Assembly: GCA_024636835.1 (NCBI GenBank)
Contig: JAGXGH010000081.1
Location: 1 to 52,983, forward strand
Direction: 5' to 3'
DNA length: 52,983 bases
Source of the DNA: Verrucomicrobiales bacterium
GTDB lineage: Bacteria; Verrucomicrobiota; Verrucomicrobiia; Verrucomicrobiales; SLCJ01
Positions 17,082 through 24,919 of the stretch are shown here, piece by piece; within the stretch, counting starts at the first letter, position 1; every line of letters starts with the position of its first letter. The notes beneath the pieces are model-generated. The model saw nothing but the letters and a program-made list of their open reading frames with translations. It was not told the DNA's origin and searched no databases. The position numbers and the translations under genes are program-made.

Positions 17082-19334
17082 ATGACAGCCCAAACACTGA
17101 TCTACATCATTCCCGCATTCGGGGTGGTGGCACTTATTTATACCTTCTTTAAATCCGCCTGGGTAACCAAGCAGGATCCAGGAACCGAAAAGATGCAAAG
17201 CATCGCCAAGAGCATCCAAGATGGAGCGATGGCGTTCCTTCGCGCTGAATACAAAGTGCTCGCCATCTTCGTGGTCAGCGTGGCGATTCTTCTCGCCGTG
17301 TCAGGCCATTATAGCGATGCCTCGCACGAGATGGTTGGCCTGTCGTTCATTATCGGTGCGTTCTGCTCAGCTCTGGCTGGGTTCATCGGCATGAAAGTGG
17401 CAACCAAAGCCAACGTGCGCACAACCAATGCGGCGCGTGAGTCGCTCGGCAAAGCTTTGGAGATCGCATTCTCCGGCGGAGCCGTGATGGGGCTCGGCGT
17501 TGTCGGTCTCGGCGTGCTCGGTCTCGGCGGATTGTTCGCTATTTTCTCAACCAGCTTTGGACTCGATACAGCAGAGAATGTCAGCCAAGTGATGACTATC
17601 GTCACCGGTTTCTCTTTTGGTGCTTCGTCTATCGCGCTATTTGCTCGTGTCGGTGGTGGTATCTACACCAAAGCAGCAGACGTCGGTGCTGACCTCGTCG
17701 GCAAAGTCGAAGCCGGTATCCCGGAAGATCACCCGCTCAACCCAGCAACCATCGCGGATAACGTTGGTGACAACGTCGGCGACGTCGCAGGAATGGGCGC
17801 TGACCTTTTCGAAAGCTACGTTGGATCAATTATCGGAACCATGGTTCTCGGTGCGGTCTTCCTTAACGTCGACGGCATGGTGGATAAGTTCGACGGCCTC
17901 GGCGCCGTGCTTCTTCCACTCGTTCTTGCAGGTCTTGGCATCATCACCTCCATCCTCGGTGGCATGGTCGTCAAAGTGAAGGACGGTGGCGACCCACAGC
18001 GCGCACTCAACATGGGTGAGTTCGGCTCATCCATCCTAATGGTCATCATCACCTGGTTCGTCATCCAGTGGATGATTCCCACTGAATGGGGCACATTGCG
18101 TGAAGGCGTGGCAGCTGTTGCCGCTACCGATGGCTCCCCTGCTATCGCAGCCGTTGCCGCCGTGCCGTTCACAGCGAACGGTGTGTTCTTCTCGATCATC
18201 ATTGGTCTGGTCGCTGGTCTTGCGATCGGAAAAATCACCGAACACTACACAGGCACAGGCACCAAGCCCGTGCTCGGCATCGTGCGTCAATCGGTGACTG
18301 GTTCCGCAACCAACATCATCGCAGGACTCGGAGTCGGGATGGTTTCCACCGCATGGCCGATCATCGTGCTCGCCGGTGCCATTATGGGAGCCTATCACTT
18401 CGCCGGTCTTTACGGTATTGCGATTGCCGCAGTGGGAATGCTCTCCAACACAGGTATCCAACTTGCAGTTGATGCCTACGGCCCGATCTCCGACAACGCA
18501 GGCGGTATCGCCGAGATGTCCGAACTGCCAAAAGAAGTGCGCCAGCGCACCGACAAACTCGATGCCGTGGGTAACACCACTGCAGCGATCGGCAAAGGGT
18601 TCGCGATTGGTTCCGCAGCGCTCACTGCGCTTGCCTTGTTCGCCGCCTTCAAGACCTCCTACGAGGCAAGCCATGGCGGCGTCACGCTATCCATCGAGAT
18701 CACTGATCCGAGGGTCATGGCGGCGCTGTTTGTGGGCGGCATGATGCCCTTCCTTTTCTCTGCACTCTCGATGGGTGCGGTGGGTCGCGCTGCGATGTCG
18801 ATGATTGAAGAAGTCCGCCGTCAGTTCCGCGAGATCCCACAACTGCGCACAGCGCTCGATGCAATGACACGCAACGAAGGCAAAGAAATGAGCGAGTGGT
18901 CAGACGCTGACCGCGCAGAGTTCGACGCCGCAGACGGTAAACCTGAATACGCCAAGTGCGTGGACATTTCCACCAAGGCCGCGATCCGTGAAATGGTGAA
19001 GCCTGGGCTACTCGCTGTAGCCACACCAGTCGCCTTCGGTTTCATCGGTGGCGGTGCGATGCTCGGTGGCTTGCTCGCCGGTGTCACGGTTTGCGGTGTG
19101 TTGATGGCACTCTTCCAGTCGAACGCTGGTGGTGCTTGGGACAACGCCAAAAAGATGATGGAAGAAGGTGTCGAAGTGAACGGCGTAATGCTCGTCAAAG
19201 GCAGCGATGCCCACAAGGCGGGTGTTGTCGGCGATACCGTTGGCGATCCGTTGAAAGACACCTCCGGCCCATCACTCAACATCCTCCTTAAATTGATGTC
19301 TGTGGTCGCTCTGGTGATCGCACCATTGATTTAA
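17082..19334 (+). CDS. hppA: Membrane-bound ion-translocating pyrophosphatase, K+-dependent type
   Basis: A 750-residue protein of about 16 membrane helices. The substrate-binding loops are [20 protein letters not shown] (about 189-208), [16 protein letters not shown] near 228-243, and the C-terminal [15 protein letters not shown]. The enzyme hydrolyses pyrophosphate and pumps H+ or Na+ across the membrane. The motif [10 protein letters not shown], with Ala where K+-independent enzymes have Lys, points to the K+-dependent subclass. It is monocistronic, with a terminator immediately downstream. Confidence 0.97.
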   Translation: MTAQTLIYIIPAFGVVALIYTFFKSAWVTKQDPGTEKMQSIAKSIQDGAMAFLRAEYKVLAIFVVSVAILLAVSGHYSDASHEMVGLSFIIGAFCSALAGFIGMKVATKANVRTTNAARESLGKALEIAFSGGAVMGLGVVGLGVLGLGGLFAIFSTSFGLDTAENVSQVMTIVTGFSFGASSIALFARVGGGIYTKAADVGADLVGKVEAGIPEDHPLNPATIADNVGDNVGDVAGMGADLFESYVGSIIGTMVLGAVFLNVDGMVDKFDGLGAVLLPLVLAGLGIITSILGGMVVKVKDGGDPQRALNMGEFGSSILMVIITWFVIQWMIPTEWGTLREGVAAVAATDGSPAIAAVAAVPFTANGVFFSIIIGLVAGLAIGKITEHYTGTGTKPVLGIVRQSVTGSATNIIAGLGVGMVSTAWPIIVLAGAIMGAYHFAGLYGIAIAAVGMLSNTGIQLAVDAYGPISDNAGGIAEMSELPKEVRQRTDKLDAVGNTTAAIGKGFAIGSAALTALALFAAFKTSYEASHGGVTLSIEITDPRVMAALFVGGMMPFLFSALSMGAVGRAAMSMIEEVRRQFREIPQLRTALDAMTRNEGKEMSEWSDADRAEFDAADGKPEYAKCVDISTKAAIREMVKPGLLAVATPVAFGFIGGGAMLGGLLAGVTVCGVLMALFQSNAGGAWDNAKKMMEEGVEVNGVMLVKGSDAHKAGVVGDTVGDPLKDTSGPSLNILLKLMSVVALVIAPLI

Positions 19335-19356
19335 ACGAACACCCCAGTCCCAAACA

Positions 19357-19386
19357 AAAAGAGGCCGCAGCAATGCGGTCTCTTTT
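19357..19386 (+). terminator. Rho-independent terminator after hppA
   Basis: An AGAGGCCGC stem pairs with GCGGTCTCT around an AGCAAT loop, preceded by A residues and followed by TTTT. It lies 22 bp after the hppA stop. Confidence 0.88.
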
Positions 19387-19418
19387 AATTTCCGGGCGAA
19401 GCCCGATCAAAAGGTGTT

Positions 19419-19488
19419 AGCCGACACGTCTAAGCTACATTTCACCAAACATCGCTCACCAACCGCTTGTAGGTGGGACATGTCGGCT
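19419..19488. repeat. Inverted pair of REP-like 21-mers
   Basis: AGCCGACACGTCTAAGCTACA at 19419-19439 and the reverse-complement type TGTAGGTGGGACATGTCGGCT at 19468-19488 form an imperfect inverted repeat separated by 28 bases. The same unit occurs alone at 13006-13026. Confidence 0.6.
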
Positions 19489-19600
19489 CACTCATCGCCT
19501 CGGCGCAGCCGCTATTCCATCTATTGCCCAATTCGCGAAAACCTACACAAGCGGACGGATCGCCGTTGACCGTTCCGAATGCTCGGCGATACTACTCTCA

Positions 19601-20767
19601 ATGCCAAATTCCCTCGACCCTAATTCAAAGCCTGCCCGCATCGGTATTGTGGGCACAGGATTTATTGCGACTGGTCTGCTTTCGGTTCTTTCTCACTCTA
19701 CCCGACTTACCCCGACAGCTGTCCTTTCCCGACGCCCGGCTAGAGAGTTGTCTGAATCGGCCGCCGAACTGGCCGTCAACACCACCGCTGAACTCATCAG
19801 CAAATGCGACCTGGTTGTCGAGTGTAGTGGCGACGTCCATCATGCCGCACCGATTGTCGAAGAAGTCATGGCGGCCGGGCTTCCTGTTGTCACGATGGCG
19901 ACGGAATTTCACGTCACCATTGGTTCGTATTTTGCCGATAAAGGGATGATCACCGAAGCCGAAGGCGACCAGCCAGGCTGTCTTGCCGCACTGCATGAAG
20001 AGGCTATTGAGATGGGGTTCGATCCACTCGTTTACGGTAACATCAAAGGATTCCTCAATCACTATCCGACCGAAGAAGACATGCGCTTCTGGTCAGAAAA
20101 ACAGGGCATCAGCATTCCGCAAGTAACCAGCTTCACCGATGGAACAAAAATCCAAATGGAGCAAGCGTTCATTGGCAACGGTATGAAGACCGACATCCTT
20201 TGTCGTGGATTGAAAGGTTACAGCGAGCTCGAGCTCCACGAAGGCGGCGCGCAACTCGCACGAGAGGCTGAAGAACTTGGCAAGCCGGTGAGCGACTACC
20301 TTCTCAACGGAAAACTTCCTCCTGGCGTGTTCATCACCGGTCGTAACAAAGAGGCCGACCCAAGCGTCCTCCGCTATTTGAAGCTCGGCGATGGTCCATT
20401 TTACACCATCATCCGCCCCTACCATCTCTGCCATCTCGAGATCCCACGCACCATTCGGCGGGTTCTCTCCGGTGGCCCACCGCTTCTCAATAACAGCACC
20501 GAGCCAACTCTCATGGTGTGTGCCGTCGCAAAACGTGATTTGAAAGCTGGTGAGTCCATCAAACGCGCCATCGGCGGGTATGCGGTGCGCGGCGAAGCCA
20601 TAAGGATCGAGAACGCACGCAACCTGGCGCCAATCGGGCTGATGGACGGATGTCGTGTTCTACGAGACATCGAGAAAGGCGCTACCATTTCGCTCTCCGA
20701 TGTGGAACTCCCCGCCACCCGTGCCACCGAGATTTGGCATGAGCTGAATGCGGCGAACATTGGGTAA
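19601..20767 (+). CDS. Predicted homoserine dehydrogenase-like oxidoreductase with SAF domain (COG4091 type)
   Basis: A 388-residue protein. An N-terminal NAD(P)-binding Rossmann motif G-I-V-G-T-G-F-I-A (about 15-23) and a V-V-E-C-S-G-D segment (71-77) resemble homoserine-dehydrogenase-like enzymes. The C-terminal third (about 300-380), with A-K-R-D-L-K-A-G-E and later L-R-D-I-E-K-G-A-T-I, is a SAF-type domain. This combination defines COG4091 predicted homoserine dehydrogenases, whose true substrates are mostly unknown and include sugar- or erythritol-related acids in some relatives. The ATG at 19601 precedes a short polar leader. It stands alone between hppA and dsbD. Confidence 0.85.
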   Translation: MPNSLDPNSKPARIGIVGTGFIATGLLSVLSHSTRLTPTAVLSRRPARELSESAAELAVNTTAELISKCDLVVECSGDVHHAAPIVEEVMAAGLPVVTMATEFHVTIGSYFADKGMITEAEGDQPGCLAALHEEAIEMGFDPLVYGNIKGFLNHYPTEEDMRFWSEKQGISIPQVTSFTDGTKIQMEQAFIGNGMKTDILCRGLKGYSELELHEGGAQLAREAEELGKPVSDYLLNGKLPPGVFITGRNKEADPSVLRYLKLGDGPFYTIIRPYHLCHLEIPRTIRRVLSGGPPLLNNSTEPTLMVCAVAKRDLKAGESIKRAIGGYAVRGEAIRIENARNLAPIGLMDGCRVLRDIEKGATISLSDVELPATRATEIWHELNAANIG

Positions 20768-20878
20768 AACCAATTTCACTTCTCTGGGAATATTTTTACC
20801 CTTCGATGATTCAAGCGAATGAATCTTCGTTTGGCTGACGGTTTGTTATCCGTCAACTTACACATTTCCTGTTTCCCC

Positions 20879-23038
20879 ATGCATACGTTCACCCATCGCC
20901 AATCGCAAGGCTTGCTTAAATCAGCAATCCTCTTTGTTATCGCCCTCGGATCCGCCGCTCACGCCCAATTCGGCACGCAGAGCTACGGACTTGGTGAGGA
21001 TCCAGCATCCAACGAACCCCAAGTGAGCGCGGCATTGATCAGTGAGTATACAACGGTCACCGCAGGACAAACGTTCACCGTTGCCATTGAGCTCAAACAT
21101 CAAGATCACTGGCACAGCTACTGGAGAAACAGTGGAGGCCCCTCTCTGCCAACCGAAGTACAGTGGGAACTCCCGGAAGGATGGACCGCAGGTGAGCTAC
21201 AATGGGCATCACCGAAGCTCATCCCAACCGGCGACGTCAATGGATACGCCTATGAGGAAACGGTTTACCTACTCACCGATATCACCGCCGCCGCAAGCGC
21301 TAGCAACGGAAACGCGGCCATCAAGGCGATCGTTGATTGGCAGGCGTGCAAAGTGCAATGCGTTCCCGGCACCAGCAAACCAAGTCTAACCATTAACGTC
21401 GGCGATTCCGCAGTCATCAACGCCACCGCGACGGACACATTCATCGCGGCTCGCCAAGACCTGCCATCTACCTCCGATGCGTGGGCTATTTCCGCACGCG
21501 AGACCGCTACAGGATTTGAACTCATCCTCACTCCGCAAGAGGGTGCAGCCACCGAACTCGAAGGAGTGCAGTTCTTTCCCTATGTGAATTTCATCAACCC
21601 TCAGAAGCCGCAAACACTCACCAAAACCGGCGAAAACTGGGTGCTGAGCCTCCCTACTTTCACTCCAGAAGAGGCTGATAAGTTCGAAAATGCTGCGGAA
21701 AAATTCCCCGGAACGCTTCGTGGCGATCTGGTGGTCAACGGCTCGTGGCTTGCCGAGGGGACGCAGCCCAGCCTACGCATCAATGTGACACCTGGTGACG
21801 CTCCCGCAGTAGCTGTGCCTAGTCTCTCGCTCGGCCTGCTTGGAATCGCTTTCCTCGGCGGACTGATCCTCAACCTGATGCCCTGTGTGTTCCCTGTAAT
21901 CGGACTGAAGATCATGGGCTTCGTCAACCAAGCCGGAGAGGACAGAAAAAAGATCGCGATGCACGGAATCATCTTCACTCTCGGTGTGTTGGTCTCGTTC
22001 TGGGCACTTGTCGGTGCCCTACAGATTCTTCGCGAGGTCTTTGGCCAGGATCCTACCTGGGGACGTCAACTTCAGGAGCCGTGGTTCGTTCTCGGACTCG
22101 TGATCTTGCTTTTCATCTTCTCGCTCAGCCTTGTTGGTGTCATGGAAATCGGCATCGGCGCAACTGGTGTCGGCGGCAAACTAACCCGCAAGAGCGGGCT
22201 TACAGGCACCTTCTTTTCCGGTGTGTTCGCCACCGTCGTAGCCACACCATGTGCGGCTCCCTTCCTGGCACCCGCCCTCGGTGCGGCCATGGCATTGCCA
22301 GTGATCCCCTCGTTCATCGCCTTCACCGCAATCGCACTTGGACTAGCTATGCCCTATCTGGTCCTGTCCGCGTTCCCGCAGTTAGTTGACCTTTTGCCAA
22401 AACCTGGAGCGTGGATGGAAACCTTCAAGCAACTGATGTCCTTCCTACTGTTCGCCACCGTTGCATATCTCGTTTGGGTGTTTGCGACACTCTTCCCGGA
22501 CGACAGCTCCTACCTGCGCAATCTGTTGTTCGGACTCGTGGTAATTTCGCTCGCTTGCTATGTTTACGGTCGTTGGTCCGCACCATGGCGTCCGAAAAAA
22601 ACACGTGTCATAGGAATCGTTACCGCAGTGTTGCTCTTGTTGGGTGGCAGCTATCTGTCATGGCCAAGCAAGCACGACTACAAAGTAGACTGGCAAACAT
22701 GGAGCCCTGGAGCCGTTGAACAAGCACTCGCCGATGGTCATCCCGTATTCGTCGATTTCACCGCCAGCTGGTGCGTGACCTGTCTTGCTAACAAAGGACG
22801 CTACGAGCACAATCAAGAGGTCGTCGAGTTGATGGAGCAAAAAGGCATCGTCGCATTCAAGGCAGACAACACCAAGAAACGCGAAGACATCACTCGCGCC
22901 ATGGCTGCCTATGGACGTGCCGCCGTTCCGGTTAACCTGCTATTTACTCCCGGTAAACCAGAGGCCGAATTGCTCGACGAAACCTTTGGCGCCTCTTATC
23001 TCAAGGAAAAATTCTCAGTTTTCCCCGACGCCGAATGA
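20879..23038 (+). CDS. dsbD: Protein-disulfide reductase DsbD/ScsB-like
   Basis: A 719-residue protein with a signal peptide (cleavage near A-H-A-Q) and an N-terminal periplasmic domain with W-Q-A-C-K-V-Q-C-V-P-G near 158-168. A CcdA-like membrane domain of eight helices follows (conserved L-N-L-M-P-C-V-F-P-V-I near 325 and T-P-C-A-A-P-F-L near 440). The C-terminal thioredoxin domain carries W-C-V-T-C. Electrons pass from cytoplasmic thioredoxin across the membrane to periplasmic thiols. The architecture is closest to ScsB/DsbD. I chose the ATG at 20879 over 20819 because it gives a normal signal peptide. nadD follows 6 bp later. Confidence 0.92.
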   Translation: MHTFTHRQSQGLLKSAILFVIALGSAAHAQFGTQSYGLGEDPASNEPQVSAALISEYTTVTAGQTFTVAIELKHQDHWHSYWRNSGGPSLPTEVQWELPEGWTAGELQWASPKLIPTGDVNGYAYEETVYLLTDITAAASASNGNAAIKAIVDWQACKVQCVPGTSKPSLTINVGDSAVINATATDTFIAARQDLPSTSDAWAISARETATGFELILTPQEGAATELEGVQFFPYVNFINPQKPQTLTKTGENWVLSLPTFTPEEADKFENAAEKFPGTLRGDLVVNGSWLAEGTQPSLRINVTPGDAPAVAVPSLSLGLLGIAFLGGLILNLMPCVFPVIGLKIMGFVNQAGEDRKKIAMHGIIFTLGVLVSFWALVGALQILREVFGQDPTWGRQLQEPWFVLGLVILLFIFSLSLVGVMEIGIGATGVGGKLTRKSGLTGTFFSGVFATVVATPCAAPFLAPALGAAMALPVIPSFIAFTAIALGLAMPYLVLSAFPQLVDLLPKPGAWMETFKQLMSFLLFATVAYLVWVFATLFPDDSSYLRNLLFGLVVISLACYVYGRWSAPWRPKKTRVIGIVTAVLLLLGGSYLSWPSKHDYKVDWQTWSPGAVEQALADGHPVFVDFTASWCVTCLANKGRYEHNQEVVELMEQKGIVAFKADNTKKREDITRAMAAYGRAAVPVNLLFTPGKPEAELLDETFGASYLKEKFSVFPDAE

Positions 23039-23044
23039 TATCAA

Positions 23045-23635
23045 ATGAAGCCTCGTAAGATCGCACTCTTTGGCGGGTCGTTTGACCCACCGCACCTCGG
23101 CCACATCATGATGGCTCAGGCAGCTATCCATCAAGCGGGCGTCGACGAGGTGATCTTCATTCCCTGCGCAGTTTCTCCTCATAAAACGTCTACCCCTCCT
23201 ACACCCGGAGCAGACCGACTAGCGATGCTAAAACTAGCAACCAAAGATCTACCATGGGCGACGGTGAGTGACATTGATCTGAACCTTCCTTTACCATCGT
23301 ACACTTGGCGAACCGTGGAGGCCGTTGCTTCCCACCTACCTGATGGCACACAGCTCCACTGGATCCTCGGAGCAGATCAGTGGGAAAACCTCGAACAGTG
23401 GGATCGCCCTGAGTTTCTTCGCGACCACCTGCACTTTCTCGTTCTACCGCGCGAGGGCGACCACATCACACCGCGGGACGATTGGTCCGTAACCCTGATT
23501 CATGCAGACCATCCAGCTTCGTCCTCAGCAATTCGCCAGGCGATCGCCAAGGGTGCGAACGATGACGGTTGGATAGGCTGGCTGCACCCCGCAATACTCA
23601 AGTATTCACGCACCCATAATCTCTATAAATCCTGA
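23045..23635 (+). CDS. nadD: Nicotinate-nucleotide adenylyltransferase NadD
   Basis: A 196-residue protein with the nucleotidyltransferase motif F-G-G-S-F-D-P-P-H-L-G-H near 8-19, the W-I-L-G-A-D-Q segment near 100-106, and S-S-S-A-I-R-Q near 157-163. It makes nicotinate adenine dinucleotide from NaMN and ATP in NAD synthesis. The length is normal for NadD. It follows dsbD closely, so the two probably share a transcript. Confidence 0.95.
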   Translation: MKPRKIALFGGSFDPPHLGHIMMAQAAIHQAGVDEVIFIPCAVSPHKTSTPPTPGADRLAMLKLATKDLPWATVSDIDLNLPLPSYTWRTVEAVASHLPDGTQLHWILGADQWENLEQWDRPEFLRDHLHFLVLPREGDHITPRDDWSVTLIHADHPASSSAIRQAIAKGANDDGWIGWLHPAILKYSRTHNLYKS

Positions 23636-23829
23636 GCAAAACCAAGCATTTCAGTATGACCTGTGAGTTGCGAGCTTATTCATCAACTTTTGAACGTCCT
23701 ATCAATCTAACTTGTCAAATCACTACGATTCCTTAACCATCCAAGAATCGTAGAGTTTTCTTGCAACCACACCCAGCATAACGCTACATTTTCGATGAAT
23801 TAATCCTATAAATTCCACTTTCCTTTTAA

Positions 23830-24609
23830 ATGATGAAATTACGACACACCCGACTGCTCGCTGTTGCTGCTTTGGCACCACTCCTCTCACTAACTACGGT
23901 CTCCGATACCCACGCGCAAGATGCTGTGAATCTCGAACCCAAACCCGAGACAAATGAAGCCGGTAACACGGCGGCCAAAAACGGAACAGAGATGCTCAAA
24001 GCGCTCGACGAAGAGACTCGCACAAAATTCATCGGATTGCTCCGCGAAGGCTCACGCTTTCTCGCCGAAAAGCGCGTACAGGAAGCACTCGACAAACTGT
24101 CAGACGCCGAAATCATTCTTCCCGATCACCCTGATGTCTTGAACTTGAAGGGCTCAGTGTTCGTCAACATCCGCGACTTTGACCGCGCGGCTGAGTATTT
24201 CGACCGGGTGAAAGAGCTCTATCCCGGCATGTGGCAAACCGACTTCAACCGTGTGGAGATGGACTTTGTTCGTGATGATTGGGCAACCGCGATGCAAAAG
24301 TTTGATAAACTCCTCAGCGAATACGGTGAAAAACTGGACGCAGGCACCTTGCGCCTCATCGATTTCAAAATCGCGATCTGCCACCTCAAGCTCGATCAAC
24401 CGGCGGAAGCAAAGAAGATCATCGACAAATACGGCTATTACGACAGCTCACCAATTTTCTACTACGGCAATGCGGCAATGGCTTTCCAAGAAGGCAATGA
24501 CGTAGGAGCTTCGGAGTGGATCCGCAATGCCAAAGAAATCTACCCTGCGCAGCAAAATGCGGTTTTCGAAGACTCTCTCTTTGAAGCCGGTTGGCTGCTG
24601 ATGCTCTAA
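23830..24609 (+). CDS. Exported TPR-repeat protein
   Basis: A 259-residue protein with a signal peptide (Arg-rich start, cleavage near T-H-A-Q-D). Helical tetratricopeptide-like repeats run from about 70 to 245, for example L-N-L-K-G-S-V-F-V-N-I-R-D-F-D-R-A-A-E-Y-F near 103-123. TPR domains bind other proteins, so a scaffold or assembly role in the envelope is likely. It is followed by a terminator, then the DUF4175-like operon. The neighbourhood suggests it may work with that operon. Confidence 0.8.
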   Translation: MMKLRHTRLLAVAALAPLLSLTTVSDTHAQDAVNLEPKPETNEAGNTAAKNGTEMLKALDEETRTKFIGLLREGSRFLAEKRVQEALDKLSDAEIILPDHPDVLNLKGSVFVNIRDFDRAAEYFDRVKELYPGMWQTDFNRVEMDFVRDDWATAMQKFDKLLSEYGEKLDAGTLRLIDFKIAICHLKLDQPAEAKKIIDKYGYYDSSPIFYYGNAAMAFQEGNDVGASEWIRNAKEIYPAQQNAVFEDSLFEAGWLLML

Positions 24610-24677
24610 GCCCTGAGTCTAGTGAGTCCTTGTAGGGTGGCCCCATACTAAGACTCACTAGCGAAATTTGAACGATT

Positions 24678-24725
24678 TGCCCAGTTCCACAGCGCTTCAC
24701 GCGTGACTGGTCTGGGCATTTTTTC
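24678..24725 (+). terminator. Rho-independent terminator
   Basis: Outer stem TGCCCAG (24678-24684) pairs with CTGGGCA (24712-24718), with an inner CACAGCG/CGCGTG stem, followed by T-T-T-T-T-T. It lies about 70 bp after the TPR gene. Confidence 0.8.
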
Positions 24726-24734
24726 GTTTTACAC

Positions 24735-24833
24735 CGGTTTAGAATAAAAACATCACATTTGGCCGCGCACAAGCAGCTCACAATCAACCAATTCCCCGTT
24801 CGACCGCGTAAGATCAATATCAAGATTTGGTAT
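24735..24833. repeat. Third copy of the ~100-bp dispersed repeat
   Basis: It shares ordered blocks with 16757-16855 and 16866-16965: GGTTT, CCGCGCACAA, CTCACAATCAACCA, GACCGCGT, AGATCAAT and CAAGATTTGGTAT. As at the first locus, it sits directly after a terminator and before a large gene for a membrane protein. Confidence 0.65.
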
Positions 24834-24919
24834 AAGGCACCAACTTTCGCCGCCAAGCTCGCATCGCTGATCGCGGATTAGATTATCACTACACCTCCTC
24901 ACCGCTTTGAAATAACGAG

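Noticed and set aside
19473..19949. Plus-strand frame overlapping the start of the COG4091 gene
   Set aside because: It runs in another frame through the Rossmann-domain coding region and lacks domain similarity; the 19601-20767 frame is clearly the gene.
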